Assembly: GCA_023433965.1 (NCBI GenBank)
Contig: JAEYTQ010000737.1
Coordinates: 1 to 5,192, forward strand
Direction of reading: 5' to 3'
DNA length: 5,192 nt
Source of the DNA: Pseudomonadota bacterium
GTDB lineage: Bacteria > Pseudomonadota > Alphaproteobacteria > Rhizobiales > Xanthobacteraceae
Within the stretch, counting starts at the first letter, position 1. Every line of letters starts with the position of its first letter. The translations under genes and the position numbers were made by a program. Positions 1 to 5,192 of the stretch are shown here, piece by piece. Under the pieces are notes generated by a model. That model did not search any database. It was not told the origin of the DNA and saw only the letters and a program-made list of their open reading frames with translations.

Positions 1-154
1 CGCGGTTCAGGAGTTTCACGCCCATCTCGCGCTCGAGCTGGGCGATGCGCTGGGAGATCGCCGGCTGGGTGGTGTTGAGCCGTTGTGCGGCGCCACGGAA
101 GCTGCCGAGCTTCACGACCCAGAGGAACGTCTCGATCGACCTGAAGTCCAGCAT
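1..154 (-). CDS. LysR-family transcriptional regulator, N-terminal part (cut by window edge)
   Basis: Reading leftward from an ATG at 154-152 gives 51 codons with no stop, running off the window. The peptide begins MLDFRSIETFLWVVKLGSF and continues with R-G-A-A-Q-R-L-N-T-T-Q-P-A-I-S-Q-R-I-A-Q-L-E. This is the typical LysR-family winged helix-turn-helix: a start near 'L..F..V...GSF..AA..L..TQPAIS..I..LE', with the recognition helix around residues 28-40. The C-terminal effector-binding domain lies outside the window, so the inducer cannot be guessed from it. No other in-frame ATG, GTG or TTG occurs just upstream and the N-terminus has the usual family length, so this start is sound, although the Shine-Dalgarno (GGGA at 169-166) is weak and rather distant. 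The gene is transcribed divergently from the hydro-lyase/transporter genes across a 120-bp gap, the classical arrangement for a LysR regulator and its target operon. Family call is firm; the target is inferred from position. Confidence 0.93.
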   Translation of the reverse strand, partial: MLDFRSIETFLWVVKLGSFRGAAQRLNTTQPAISQRIAQLEREMGVKLLNR

Positions 155-171
155 GGCAAGGATTTTCCCGA

Positions 172-192
172 TCGATAAATCTGATTTATCGA
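172..192. promoter_or_regulatory. LysR-type operator: perfect palindrome with T-N11-A core
   Basis: The arms TCGATAAATC (172-181) and GATTTATCGA (183-192) are perfect reverse complements around one central base (T182). The core satisfies the LysR-box pattern T-N11-A (T176 to A188), and ATC (171-173) / GAT (183-185) also fits ATC-N9-GAT. It lies between the two divergent start codons, 17 bp from the regulator's start codon and just before the candidate promoter of the rightward operon, as expected for an autoregulating LysR recognition site. Binding itself is inferred. Confidence 0.72.
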
Positions 193-194
193 GA

Positions 195-224
195 TTGATT
201 AGAAACGACGATTAGACTTTATAG
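195..224 (+). promoter_or_regulatory. Candidate sigma-70-type promoter for the rightward operon
   Basis: TTGATT (195-200) and TTATAG (219-224) are separated by 18 bp and resemble -35 and -10 boxes. The -35 box begins three bases after the palindrome, so a LysR protein bound there could touch polymerase. Within this stretch GATTAGA occurs twice (197-203 and 210-216, a 13-bp period), a possible secondary activator contact. A transcript starting near 230 would have a leader of about 45 nt before the ATG at 275. This is a pattern match only; alphaproteobacterial promoters are poorly predicted by eye. Confidence 0.4.
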
Positions 225-274
225 CACGCGTGGTGTTGGCTTGTCCTTGTCGAGTTTCTAGGCAGGTCAATCAC

Positions 275-1090
275 ATGACTGTTTTGGTGGCAACGCAGCA
301 AACTGAAACCCCAGACGCCCTTCCGAGCCGCACGGCCCGGCTCGCCTACCGCGAGGGGCTGGTCGCCTCCACCGCTGGCGTCGCTCCGGGCTATGTTCAG
401 GGCAATCTGGCGATCCTGCCGGCGGAATACGCCAGTGCCTTTCACCGCTTCTGCCAGCTCAATCCGAAGCCGTGCCCGATCATCGGCATGGCCGATGTCG
501 GCAGTCCATTCATCCCCTCGCTCGGTGCCGATCTCGACATCCGCACCGACGTTCCGCGCTACCGCATCTGGCGCGACGGCGAGGTCGTCGATGAGCCGAC
601 CGACGTGAAGAGCTATTGGCGTGAGGACCTCGTCACCTTCGTGCTCGGGTGCTCGTTCTCGTTCGAGGAGGCACTGCTCGAGGAGGGCCTGCCGATCCGC
701 CACATCGAGACCAACGTGCGCGTGCCGATGTATCGCACCAACATCGCCTGCGGCGTATCAAGGCCGTTTGCCGGACCCATGGTCGTATCGATGCGCCCGT
801 TCAAGCCGGCCGATGCGATTCGTGCGGTGCAGATCACCTCGCGTTATCCCGCCGTGCACGGCGCGCCCGTGCATCTCGGCCATCCGCACCTGATCGGCAT
901 CAAGGACATCGCCAAGCCCGACTACGGCGATCCGGTGCCCGTGGCCGACGACGAGATCCCGGTGTTCTGGGCCTGCGGGGTGACGCCGCAATCGGTGATC
1001 AACGCCGCAAGACTTCCGTTCGCGATCACCCATTCGCCAGGCCTGATGCTGGTGACCGATCTCAAGAACAGGACCATGGCCGTGATTTAG
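275..1090 (+). CDS. DUF1445 / UPF0317 family protein (putative hydro-lyase, YcsI-like)
   Basis: 271 residues, about the usual length for the family. Conserved blocks visible in order: [11 protein letters not shown] (39-49), [12 protein letters not shown] (67-78), [10 protein letters not shown] (125-134), VSMRPF (171-176), [15 protein letters not shown] (195-209), [10 protein letters not shown] (230-239) and [12 protein letters not shown] (251-262). The last three are hallmark motifs of UPF0317. No signal peptide or membrane segment is seen, so it should be cytoplasmic. The biochemical role is not settled: database names say 'putative hydro-lyase', B. subtilis YcsI is encoded with 5-oxoprolinase genes, and the mitochondrial D-glutamate cyclase contains a related region. 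The ATG at 275 is chosen over the in-frame GTG at 230 because AGG (264-266) sits 8 nt upstream and the extra 15 residues are not family-like and would start at about the predicted transcription start. It is first in the operon, 89 bp before the binding-protein gene, suggesting action on the imported compound (inference). Confidence 0.92.
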   Translation: MTVLVATQQTETPDALPSRTARLAYREGLVASTAGVAPGYVQGNLAILPAEYASAFHRFCQLNPKPCPIIGMADVGSPFIPSLGADLDIRTDVPRYRIWRDGEVVDEPTDVKSYWREDLVTFVLGCSFSFEEALLEEGLPIRHIETNVRVPMYRTNIACGVSRPFAGPMVVSMRPFKPADAIRAVQITSRYPAVHGAPVHLGHPHLIGIKDIAKPDYGDPVPVADDEIPVFWACGVTPQSVINAARLPFAITHSPGLMLVTDLKNRTMAVI

Positions 1091-1179
1091 TGGGCAGCAT
1101 CTGCTGCTTCTTCGAGCTTTACCGCATCCATCAATCGCTTCATTCGATCAACCGGAATTCAGTCACAGGGGACTTTGCC

Positions 1180-2424
1180 ATGACGATCACTCGCCGCGAC
1201 GTGTTGTTGGGAGCCACCGCCACTGCCGCACTGGTGCCGCTTTCCGCACGCGCGCAGACCTCGGAAGTCGTGATCGGGGTGATCTATCCGTGCTCCGGCG
1301 GCAGCGCGCAGCAGGGCGGCGACGCGCAGAAGGCCTATGAGACCGCGCTCGAAGTCATCAACAAGAACTCCGATTTCGACCTGCCGCTGGCCAAGGGCGA
1401 AGGCCTGCCGGGTCTCGGCGGCGCGAAGATCCGTCTCGTGTTCGCCGACCACCAGGCCGATCCGCAGAAGGGTCGCGCCGAGGCCGAGCGCCTGATCACG
1501 CAAGAGAAGGTCTGCGCCATCATCGGCACCTATCAGAGCGCCGTGGCGGTCACGGTCAGCCAGATCTGCGAACGCTACCAGGTCCCGTTCGTGTCCGCCG
1601 ACAATTCATCGCCCAGCCTGCATCGCCGCGGCCTGAAGTACTACTTCCGCGCCGCCCCGCATGACGAGATGTACTCGGCCGCGATGTTCGATTTCTTCGA
1701 CGCCATGAAGAAGAAGGGCACCAAGATCGAGACGCTGTCGCTGTTCCACGAGGATACCATCTTCGGCACCGATTCCGGCAACGCCCAGACCAAGATCGCC
1801 GGTGAGCGCGGCTACAAGATCGTCACCGACATCAAGTATCGCGCCAACTCGCCCTCGCTCTCGGCCGAGGTGCAGCAGCTCAAGACCGCAAACGCCGACG
1901 TGCTGATGCCGTCCAGCTACACCACCGACGGCATCCTCCTGGTCAAGACCATGGCCGAGCTCGGCTACAAGCCGAATGCGATCGTGGCGCAGGACGCCGG
2001 CTTCTCCGAGAAGGCGCTTTATGACGCCGTCGGGGACAAGCTCGAAGGCGTGATCTCGCGCGGCACCTTCTCGCTCGACCTCGCGCAGAAGCGTCCGATG
2101 GTCGGCAAGATCAACGACATGTTCAAGGCGAAGTCGGGCAAGGACTTCAACGACCTCACTTCGCGCCAGTTCATGGGGCTGATCATTCTCGCCGACGCCA
2201 TCAACCGCGCCAAGTCGACCGACGGCGAGAAGATCCGCGATGCGCTGGCGGCGACCGACATCCCCGGCGACAAGACCATCATGCCCTGGAAGCGCGTCAA
2301 GTTCGACGAGATGGGCCAGAACAACGACGCCGACCCGGTGCTGCTGCAATATGTCGGCGGCAAGTTCGTCACCATCTTCCCGCCGCAGGCCGCGATCGCC
2401 GAGGCGGTCTGGCCGATGAAATAA
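1180..2424 (+). CDS. Branched-chain amino acid-type ABC transporter substrate-binding protein, Tat-exported
   Basis: 414 residues, normal for periplasmic ligand-binding proteins of the Liv/HAAT type (Peripla_BP_6 fold). The N-terminus has a twin-arginine signal, T-R-R-D-V-L-L-G (residues 4-11), then a hydrophobic Ala/Leu stretch and an A-R-A cleavage site, giving a mature protein starting near Q26. There is no lipobox Cys. The mature part opens with VVIGVIYPCSGG, then a D-A-Q-K-A-Y-E-T-A helix, a strand ending in L-V-F-A-D-H-Q-A-D-P, and C-A-I-I-G-T-Y-Q-S-A-V-A followed by V-P-F-V-S-A-D-N-S-S-P, all typical of this fold and its ligand cleft. Start: AGGGGA (1167-1172) is 7 nt before the ATG, and the longer upstream reading frame lacks family character. 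It is followed by two LivHM permeases and LivGF ATPases, so it is the receptor of that transporter. The ligand cannot be read from sequence; Bradyrhizobium relatives of this group bind amino acids, aromatic acids, amides and other compounds, so 'leucine' should not be assumed. Confidence 0.93.
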   Translation: MTITRRDVLLGATATAALVPLSARAQTSEVVIGVIYPCSGGSAQQGGDAQKAYETALEVINKNSDFDLPLAKGEGLPGLGGAKIRLVFADHQADPQKGRAEAERLITQEKVCAIIGTYQSAVAVTVSQICERYQVPFVSADNSSPSLHRRGLKYYFRAAPHDEMYSAAMFDFFDAMKKKGTKIETLSLFHEDTIFGTDSGNAQTKIAGERGYKIVTDIKYRANSPSLSAEVQQLKTANADVLMPSSYTTDGILLVKTMAELGYKPNAIVAQDAGFSEKALYDAVGDKLEGVISRGTFSLDLAQKRPMVGKINDMFKAKSGKDFNDLTSRQFMGLIILADAINRAKSTDGEKIRDALAATDIPGDKTIMPWKRVKFDEMGQNNDADPVLLQYVGGKFVTIFPPQAAIAEAVWPMK

Positions 2425-2433
2425 AGACTGGAA

Positions 2434-2458
2434 GCGGGAGCTCAGATGCAGCTCCCGC
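2434..2458 (+). terminator. Perfect hairpin after the binding-protein gene (attenuator or 3' mRNA stabiliser)
   Basis: GCGGGAGCT (2434-2442) and AGCTCCCGC (2450-2458) form a perfect 9-bp GC-rich stem with a 7-nt loop, starting 9 nt after the TAA stop. No run of T follows, so it is not a standard intrinsic terminator. Because the transporter genes continue downstream, partial termination or 3'-end protection, giving more binding-protein message than permease message, is the likelier role. This is an inference from position and structure. Confidence 0.6.
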
Positions 2459-2553
2459 CCTCATCCTGAGGAGCGGGCGCGGCCCGCGTCTCGAAGGACG
2501 AGGGCCGGGCCATCCTTTGAGACGCGCGCTCACGCGCGCTCCTCGGGATGAGG
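2459..2553. repeat. Nested palindromic intergenic repeat (REP/BIME-like, Bradyrhizobium type)
   Basis: The outer arms CCTCATCCTGAGGAGCG (2459-2475) and CGCTCCTCGGGATGAGG (2537-2553) pair over 17 bases with a single T/G mismatch (a G.U wobble in RNA). Inside, 2485-2500 (CGCGTCTCGAAGGACG) pairs with 2511-2526 (CATCCTTTGAGACGCG), with one wobble and one mismatch, around a loop of 10 bases. The compensatory and wobble differences show an old inverted structure rather than a fresh duplication. I recall close variants of these arms scattered between genes in Bradyrhizobium genomes, but only one copy is in this window, so repetitiveness is from memory. The element begins directly after the preceding hairpin and ends 9 nt before the ribosome binding site of the permease gene. 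Confidence 0.75.
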
Positions 2554-2562
2554 ATCTATATC

Positions 2563-2568
2563 GGGGGA
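2563..2568 (+). promoter_or_regulatory. livH: Ribosome binding site fixing the TTG start of the LivH-type permease
   Basis: GGGGGA at 2563-2568 lies 7 nt before TTG 2576-2578. The frame is closed by TGA at 2549-2551 and has no ATG or GTG between that stop and the TTG. The next ATG (2621) would remove the first 15 residues, which belong to the family's N-terminus. The site therefore supports the rare TTG start. Confidence 0.75.
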
Positions 2569-2575
2569 CAGACTT

Positions 2576-3454
2576 TTGACAGCCCAAGCCATTATCCAGA
2601 GTCTCGCGAGCGGCCTGCTCATGGGTCTGCTCTATGGACTGATCGCGGTCGGCCTTGCGCTGATCTTCGGCCTGATGGACGTCGTAAATTTTGCCCATGG
2701 CGAGTTCCTGATGATCGCGATGTATGCGAGCTTCTTCCTGTTCGCATTCTTCGCGATCGATCCCTTGCTGTCGGCGCCGCTGGTCGCGGCGGCGTTGTTC
2801 ATATTCGGGGCGGTCGTCTATCTGCTGCTTGTACGCTTCGCCATGCGGGCCAAGGCCAATGCCGGCATGGTGCAGATCTTCACCACCTTCGGCCTCGCCA
2901 TCGTCATGCGCGGCCTCGCGCAGTACTTCTTCACGCCGGACTATCGCAGCATTCCGCAATCCTGGCTCGGCGGCAAAACCATCTCGGTAGCCGGCATCTT
3001 CCTGCCGGAGCCACAGCTGGTCGGCGCGCTGGTCTCGATTGCGGCGTTCGCCGGTCTCTACTTCTTCATTCACCGCACCGATTTCGGCCGTGCGCTGGAA
3101 GCGACCCGTGAAGATCCCGGCGCGGTCGCACTGGTCGGCATCGACAAGAACCGCGTCTTCGCGCTCGGCTGGGGTCTCGGTGCCGCGCTGGTCGGCCTTG
3201 CCGGCGCAATCATGGCGGTGTTCTTCTACATCTATCCGGACGTCGGCGCGTCGTTCGCGCTGATCGCCTATGTCACGGTGGCGCTCGGTGGCTTCGGCAG
3301 CGTGTTCGGCGCGTTCGCAGGCGGTATCGTCATCGGACTGGTCGAGGCGATCACCGCGCTGGTGCTGCCGCCGTCGCTGAAATCGGTCGGCATCTACTCG
3401 GTCTATCTGCTCGTCGTCTTCATCCGGCCGCGCGGCCTGTTCGGATCGATGTGA
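2576..3454 (+). CDS. livH: LivH-type ABC transporter inner-membrane permease
   Basis: 292 residues, the normal LivH length, with roughly eight hydrophobic segments (about 11-33, 45-60, 63-87, 98-118, 143-165, 195-220, 226-262 and 271-284). Family marks: G-L-M-D-V-V-N-F-A-H-G-E-F (32-44) after the first segment, the cytoplasmic EAA-like coupling loop T-D-F-G-R-A-L-E-A-T-R-E-D-P-G-A-V-A-L-V-G-I-D (168-190) that docks on the ATPase, A-L-G-G-F-G-S-V-F-G-A (236-246) and the C-terminal RPRGLFG (284-290). The protein forms half of the membrane channel with the LivM-type partner. The start is TTG, set by a strong ribosome binding site. The gene is 151 nt downstream of the binding-protein gene, with a hairpin and a palindromic repeat in the gap, and its stop overlaps the next gene's ATG. 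The symbol denotes family, not proven leucine transport. Confidence 0.93.
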   Translation: MTAQAIIQSLASGLLMGLLYGLIAVGLALIFGLMDVVNFAHGEFLMIAMYASFFLFAFFAIDPLLSAPLVAAALFIFGAVVYLLLVRFAMRAKANAGMVQIFTTFGLAIVMRGLAQYFFTPDYRSIPQSWLGGKTISVAGIFLPEPQLVGALVSIAAFAGLYFFIHRTDFGRALEATREDPGAVALVGIDKNRVFALGWGLGAALVGLAGAIMAVFFYIYPDVGASFALIAYVTVALGGFGSVFGAFAGGIVIGLVEAITALVLPPSLKSVGIYSVYLLVVFIRPRGLFGSM

Positions 3455-4437
3455 TGGACCAGGATTTCGCAGCGCGGCGTCGCCGCGACCTCATCATCGC
3501 CGCGATCCTCGCGCTGATTGCGGCGCTGACGCCCTTGTTCGTGAAGGACGTCGTCGTCCAGAACATCCTGATCCTGACGCTGATGTATGCGGGGCTGTCG
3601 CAGAGCTGGAACATCCTCTCCGGCTATTGCGGGCAGATCTCGCTCGGGCACGCGCTGTATTTCGGCCTGGGTGCCTACACCACCGAGCTGCTGTTCACGA
3701 AGTTCGGCGTGCTGCCCTGGTTCGGCATGCTGGCGGGCGGGGTGGTGTCGGCGCTGATCGCAATGGGGCTCGGCTATCCCTTCTTCCGCCTGCGGGGGCA
3801 TTACTTCGTGATCGCCACCATCGTCGTCGCCGAGATCGGGCTGTTGCTGTTCCACAATTGGGAATGGGCCGGCGCCGCGATGGGGATCACCATTCCGATC
3901 CGCGGCGACAGCTGGCTGAAATTCCAGTTCCTGCGCACCAAGCTGCCCTACTTCTATTTCGCGCTCGCGCTGTGCTGCCTCGCCTGGTTCGTGACCTGGT
4001 GGCTGGAGAACTCCAAATGGGGGTTTTGGTGGCGCGCGGTCAAGGACAACCCGGAGGCGGCCGAGAGCCTCGGTGTCGACGTGTTCAATTCCAAGATGGG
4101 TGCGGCCGCGGTGTCCGCCTTCCTGGTCGCCGTCGGCGGCAGCTTCTACGCGCAGTTCGTCTCCTACATCGATCCCGAGAGCGTCATGGGCTTTCAGTTT
4201 TCGCTGCTGATGGCGTTGCCCGCCGTGCTCGGCGGCATCGGCACCCTCTGGGGCCCGGTGCTCGGCGCGGCCATCCTGATCCCGCTGACCGAGCTGACGC
4301 GCTTCAAGTTCGGCGGCTCGGGGCGCGGTGTCGACCTCATCGTCTACGGCACGCTGATCGTCCTGATCTCGCTGGCCCTGCCGCGGGGGCTGCTCAGCCT
4401 GTTTTCACGCCCGAAGAAGACGGGAGCCACGCCATGA
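3454..4437 (+). CDS. livM: LivM-type ABC transporter inner-membrane permease
   Basis: 327 residues, normal for LivM. A short basic cytoplasmic N-terminus (R8-R-R-R-D) is followed by about nine hydrophobic segments. Family signatures: WNILSGYCGQISLGHALYFG (52-71) and the following L-G-A-Y-T, F-F-R-L-R-G-H-Y-F-V-I-A-T (110-122), the coupling loop W-G-F-W-W-R-A-V-K-D-N-P-E-A-A-E-S-L-G-V-D (189-209), GGIGTLWGPVLGA (260-272) and ALPRGLLSLF (308-317). It pairs with the LivH-type protein to form the channel. The ATG at 3454 shares its A with the TGA of the previous gene (TGATG) and there is only a weak GGA upstream, so translation is probably coupled by re-initiation; an in-frame GTG at 3451 would add one residue and cannot be excluded. 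The gene ends in a 4-nt ATGA overlap with the ATPase gene. Aromatic-rich stretches (W-W-L-E-N-S-K-W-G-F-W-W, 182-193) are somewhat notable but sit at the usual loop position. Confidence 0.93.
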   Translation: MDQDFAARRRRDLIIAAILALIAALTPLFVKDVVVQNILILTLMYAGLSQSWNILSGYCGQISLGHALYFGLGAYTTELLFTKFGVLPWFGMLAGGVVSALIAMGLGYPFFRLRGHYFVIATIVVAEIGLLLFHNWEWAGAAMGITIPIRGDSWLKFQFLRTKLPYFYFALALCCLAWFVTWWLENSKWGFWWRAVKDNPEAAESLGVDVFNSKMGAAAVSAFLVAVGGSFYAQFVSYIDPESVMGFQFSLLMALPAVLGGIGTLWGPVLGAAILIPLTELTRFKFGGSGRGVDLIVYGTLIVLISLALPRGLLSLFSRPKKTGATP

Positions 4438-5165
4438 CCGCGCTCCTGGAAACCCGCGGCGTCTGGCAGCGCTTCGGCGGCCTCGTCGCCAACAGCGACG
4501 TCTCGATTTCGGTCGGCCGCGGCGAGATCGTCGGCCTGATCGGCCCCAACGGCGCCGGCAAATCGACGCTGTTCAATCTCATTGCCGGCGTCTTGCCGCC
4601 GACGCAAGGTTCGATTCTATTCGACGGCGAGGACGTCACCCGCATGCCCGCGGCCGCACGCTGCCAGCGCGGCATCGGGCGCACCTTCCAGGTCGTGAAG
4701 AGCTTCGAGACGATGACCGTCATCGACAACGTCATCGTCGGTGCGCTCGTGCGCAACACGGTGATGCGCGAGGCGCGCCGCAAGGCGCATGAGGTGCTGG
4801 AGTTCACCGGGCTCGCCGCACGCGCCGACGTGCTCGCAAGCGATCTCGTGCCGGCCGAGAAGCGCCGCCTCGAAGTTGCGCGGGCGCTCGCGACAGAACC
4901 GAAGCTGCTGCTGCTCGACGAGGTCCTCACCGGCCTGACGCCGACCGAGGCGCAGACCGGCGTCGCCTTGGTTCGCAAGGTGCGCGATGCCGGCATCACC
5001 GTCCTGATGGTCGAGCACGTCATGGAGATCGTGATGCCGTTGGTGGACCGCGCCATCGTGCTCGACCTCGGCAAGGTGCTTGTCGAGGGCAAGCCCACTG
5101 AGGTCGTCCGCGATCCCAAGGTGATCAAGGCATATCTGGGAGACCGTCATGCTGTCGGTGCGTGA
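4434..5165 (+). CDS. livG: LivG-type ABC transporter ATP-binding protein
   Basis: 243 residues, a single nucleotide-binding domain of usual LivG length. Visible motifs: Walker A GPNGAGKST (37-45), Q-loop with Q86 in G-R-T-F-Q, Walker B LLLLDE (158-163) with E163 as the catalytic glutamate, and switch histidine H195 in M-V-E-H-V-M-E. The C-terminal G-K-P-T-E-V-V-R-D-P-K-V-I-K-A-Y-L-G-D is typical of the family. The ABC signature is unusual: where LSGGQ or LSYGQQR is expected there is L-V-P-A-E-K-R-R-L-E-V-A-R-A-L (138-152), and the sequence after Walker B reads V-L-T-G-L-T-P-T-E rather than P-x-x-G-L-N. I recall a Liv ATPase subgroup with L-T-L-A-E-R-K-R and D-E-V-M-A-G-L-T-P-T-E, so this is probably a subfamily form and not a dead enzyme. 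GGGAG (4422-4426) lies 7 nt before the ATG, which overlaps the previous stop by 4 nt. Confidence 0.93.
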   Translation: MTALLETRGVWQRFGGLVANSDVSISVGRGEIVGLIGPNGAGKSTLFNLIAGVLPPTQGSILFDGEDVTRMPAAARCQRGIGRTFQVVKSFETMTVIDNVIVGALVRNTVMREARRKAHEVLEFTGLAARADVLASDLVPAEKRRLEVARALATEPKLLLLDEVLTGLTPTEAQTGVALVRKVRDAGITVLMVEHVMEIVMPLVDRAIVLDLGKVLVEGKPTEVVRDPKVIKAYLGDRHAVGA

Positions 5166-5192
5166 AGTCACCACTGCCTATCAGGGCCTGGT
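5149..5192 (+). CDS. livF: LivF-type ABC transporter ATP-binding protein, N-terminal fragment (cut by window edge)
   Basis: The ATG at 5149 opens a frame that runs off the window after 14 codons, M-L-S-V-R-E-V-T-T-A-Y-Q-G-L. This fits the usual LivF beginning 'ML.V..V...YG...'. GGGAG at 5138-5142, 6 nt upstream, is a good ribosome binding site. The start lies inside the end of the LivG-type gene, with a 17-nt overlap in another frame, indicating tight coupling. Together with position (permease, permease, ATPase, then this) the identity is likely. No catalytic motif is in the visible part, so the call rests on N-terminus and context. Confidence 0.8.
   Translation, partial: MLSVREVTTAYQGL

Noticed and set aside
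230..274. Alternative GTG start for the DUF1445 protein at 230
   Set aside because: The added residues are not conserved in character, the site falls at about the predicted transcription start, and ATG 275 has an AGG at proper spacing.
1094..1112. Possible intrinsic terminator after the DUF1445 gene: GCAGC-ATCT-GCTGC followed by TTCTTC
   Set aside because: The stem is only 5 bp and the tail is not a T-run. With 89 bp to the next gene it is too weak to separate DUF1445 from the transporter operon, although a separate promoter in 1091-1179 cannot be excluded; I saw no clear -35/-10 pair there.
649..1179. Long open reading frame extending upstream of the binding-protein gene in the same frame
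   Set aside because: It overlaps the well-supported DUF1445 gene, its translation is Arg/Ala-rich with no family features, and the ATG at 1180 has a proper ribosome binding site and signal peptide. The open frame is a by-product of high GC content.
1606..2349. 247-codon antisense open frame over the binding-protein gene (and similar ones over 2369-3073, 4394-5128 and 4617-5174)
   Set aside because: Mirror frames of GC-rich codons; their translations show no recognisable domain and no convincing ribosome binding site.
2459..2553. Repeat considered as an insertion sequence, CRISPR repeat or attachment site
   Set aside because: No transposase, no target duplication, only one copy and no spacers; the nested inverted structure fits a REP/BIME-like intergenic element.
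3627..4433. Long open frame leading into the LivG-type gene, which could suggest a fusion protein
   Set aside because: It lies entirely over the LivM-type gene in another frame with Arg-rich low-complexity translation; the LivG domain starts normally at ATG 4434.

Overview
The window looks like chromosomal DNA of an alphaproteobacterium, most likely Bradyrhizobium or a close relative. The DNA is GC-rich, the codons strongly prefer G or C in the third position, there is a complete branched-chain-amino-acid-type (HAAT/Liv) ABC transporter cassette of a kind hugely expanded in that group, and there is an intergenic palindromic repeat (CCTCATCCTGAGGAGCG ... GCGTCTCGAAGGA) of a type I remember as frequent between Bradyrhizobium genes. 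The genus assignment is inference from these traits, not a database match.

Layout. Positions 1-154 (minus strand) carry the N-terminal helix-turn-helix of a LysR-family regulator, cut by the window edge. A 120-bp divergent intergenic region (155-274) follows. It holds a perfect 10-bp-arm palindrome with the LysR T-N11-A pattern and, just downstream, a candidate promoter for the rightward genes. Then, all on the plus strand: a DUF1445 / UPF0317 'putative hydro-lyase' (275-1090); a Tat-exported periplasmic substrate-binding protein (1180-2424); a perfect hairpin plus a 95-bp nested palindromic repeat (2434-2553); a LivH-type permease with a TTG start (2576-3454); a LivM-type permease (3454-4437); a LivG-type ATPase (4434-5165); and the first 14 codons of a LivF-type ATPase (5149 to the window end).

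How the genes fit together. The binding protein should capture a small amino-acid-like or carboxylate ligand in the periplasm, the LivH/LivM pair forms the channel, and the LivG/LivF pair hydrolyses ATP. The last four genes overlap one another (TGATG, ATGA and a 17-nt overlap), so they are almost certainly one translationally coupled unit. The divergent LysR protein is the natural candidate regulator, and the DUF1445 enzyme placed first in the operon may process the imported compound. Relatives of DUF1445 are linked to 5-oxoproline/D-glutamate metabolism (B. subtilis ycsI beside the 5-oxoprolinase genes; the mitochondrial D-glutamate cyclase contains a UPF0317 region), so a D-glutamate/5-oxoproline-like substrate is a reasonable but unproven hypothesis.

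No mobile element, CRISPR, tRNA or rRNA was seen. The genes are ordinary family members. The most interesting points are the regulator-enzyme-transporter combination, the clear LysR operator, the repeat sitting against the ribosome binding site of the first permease, and the non-canonical ABC signature of the LivG protein.
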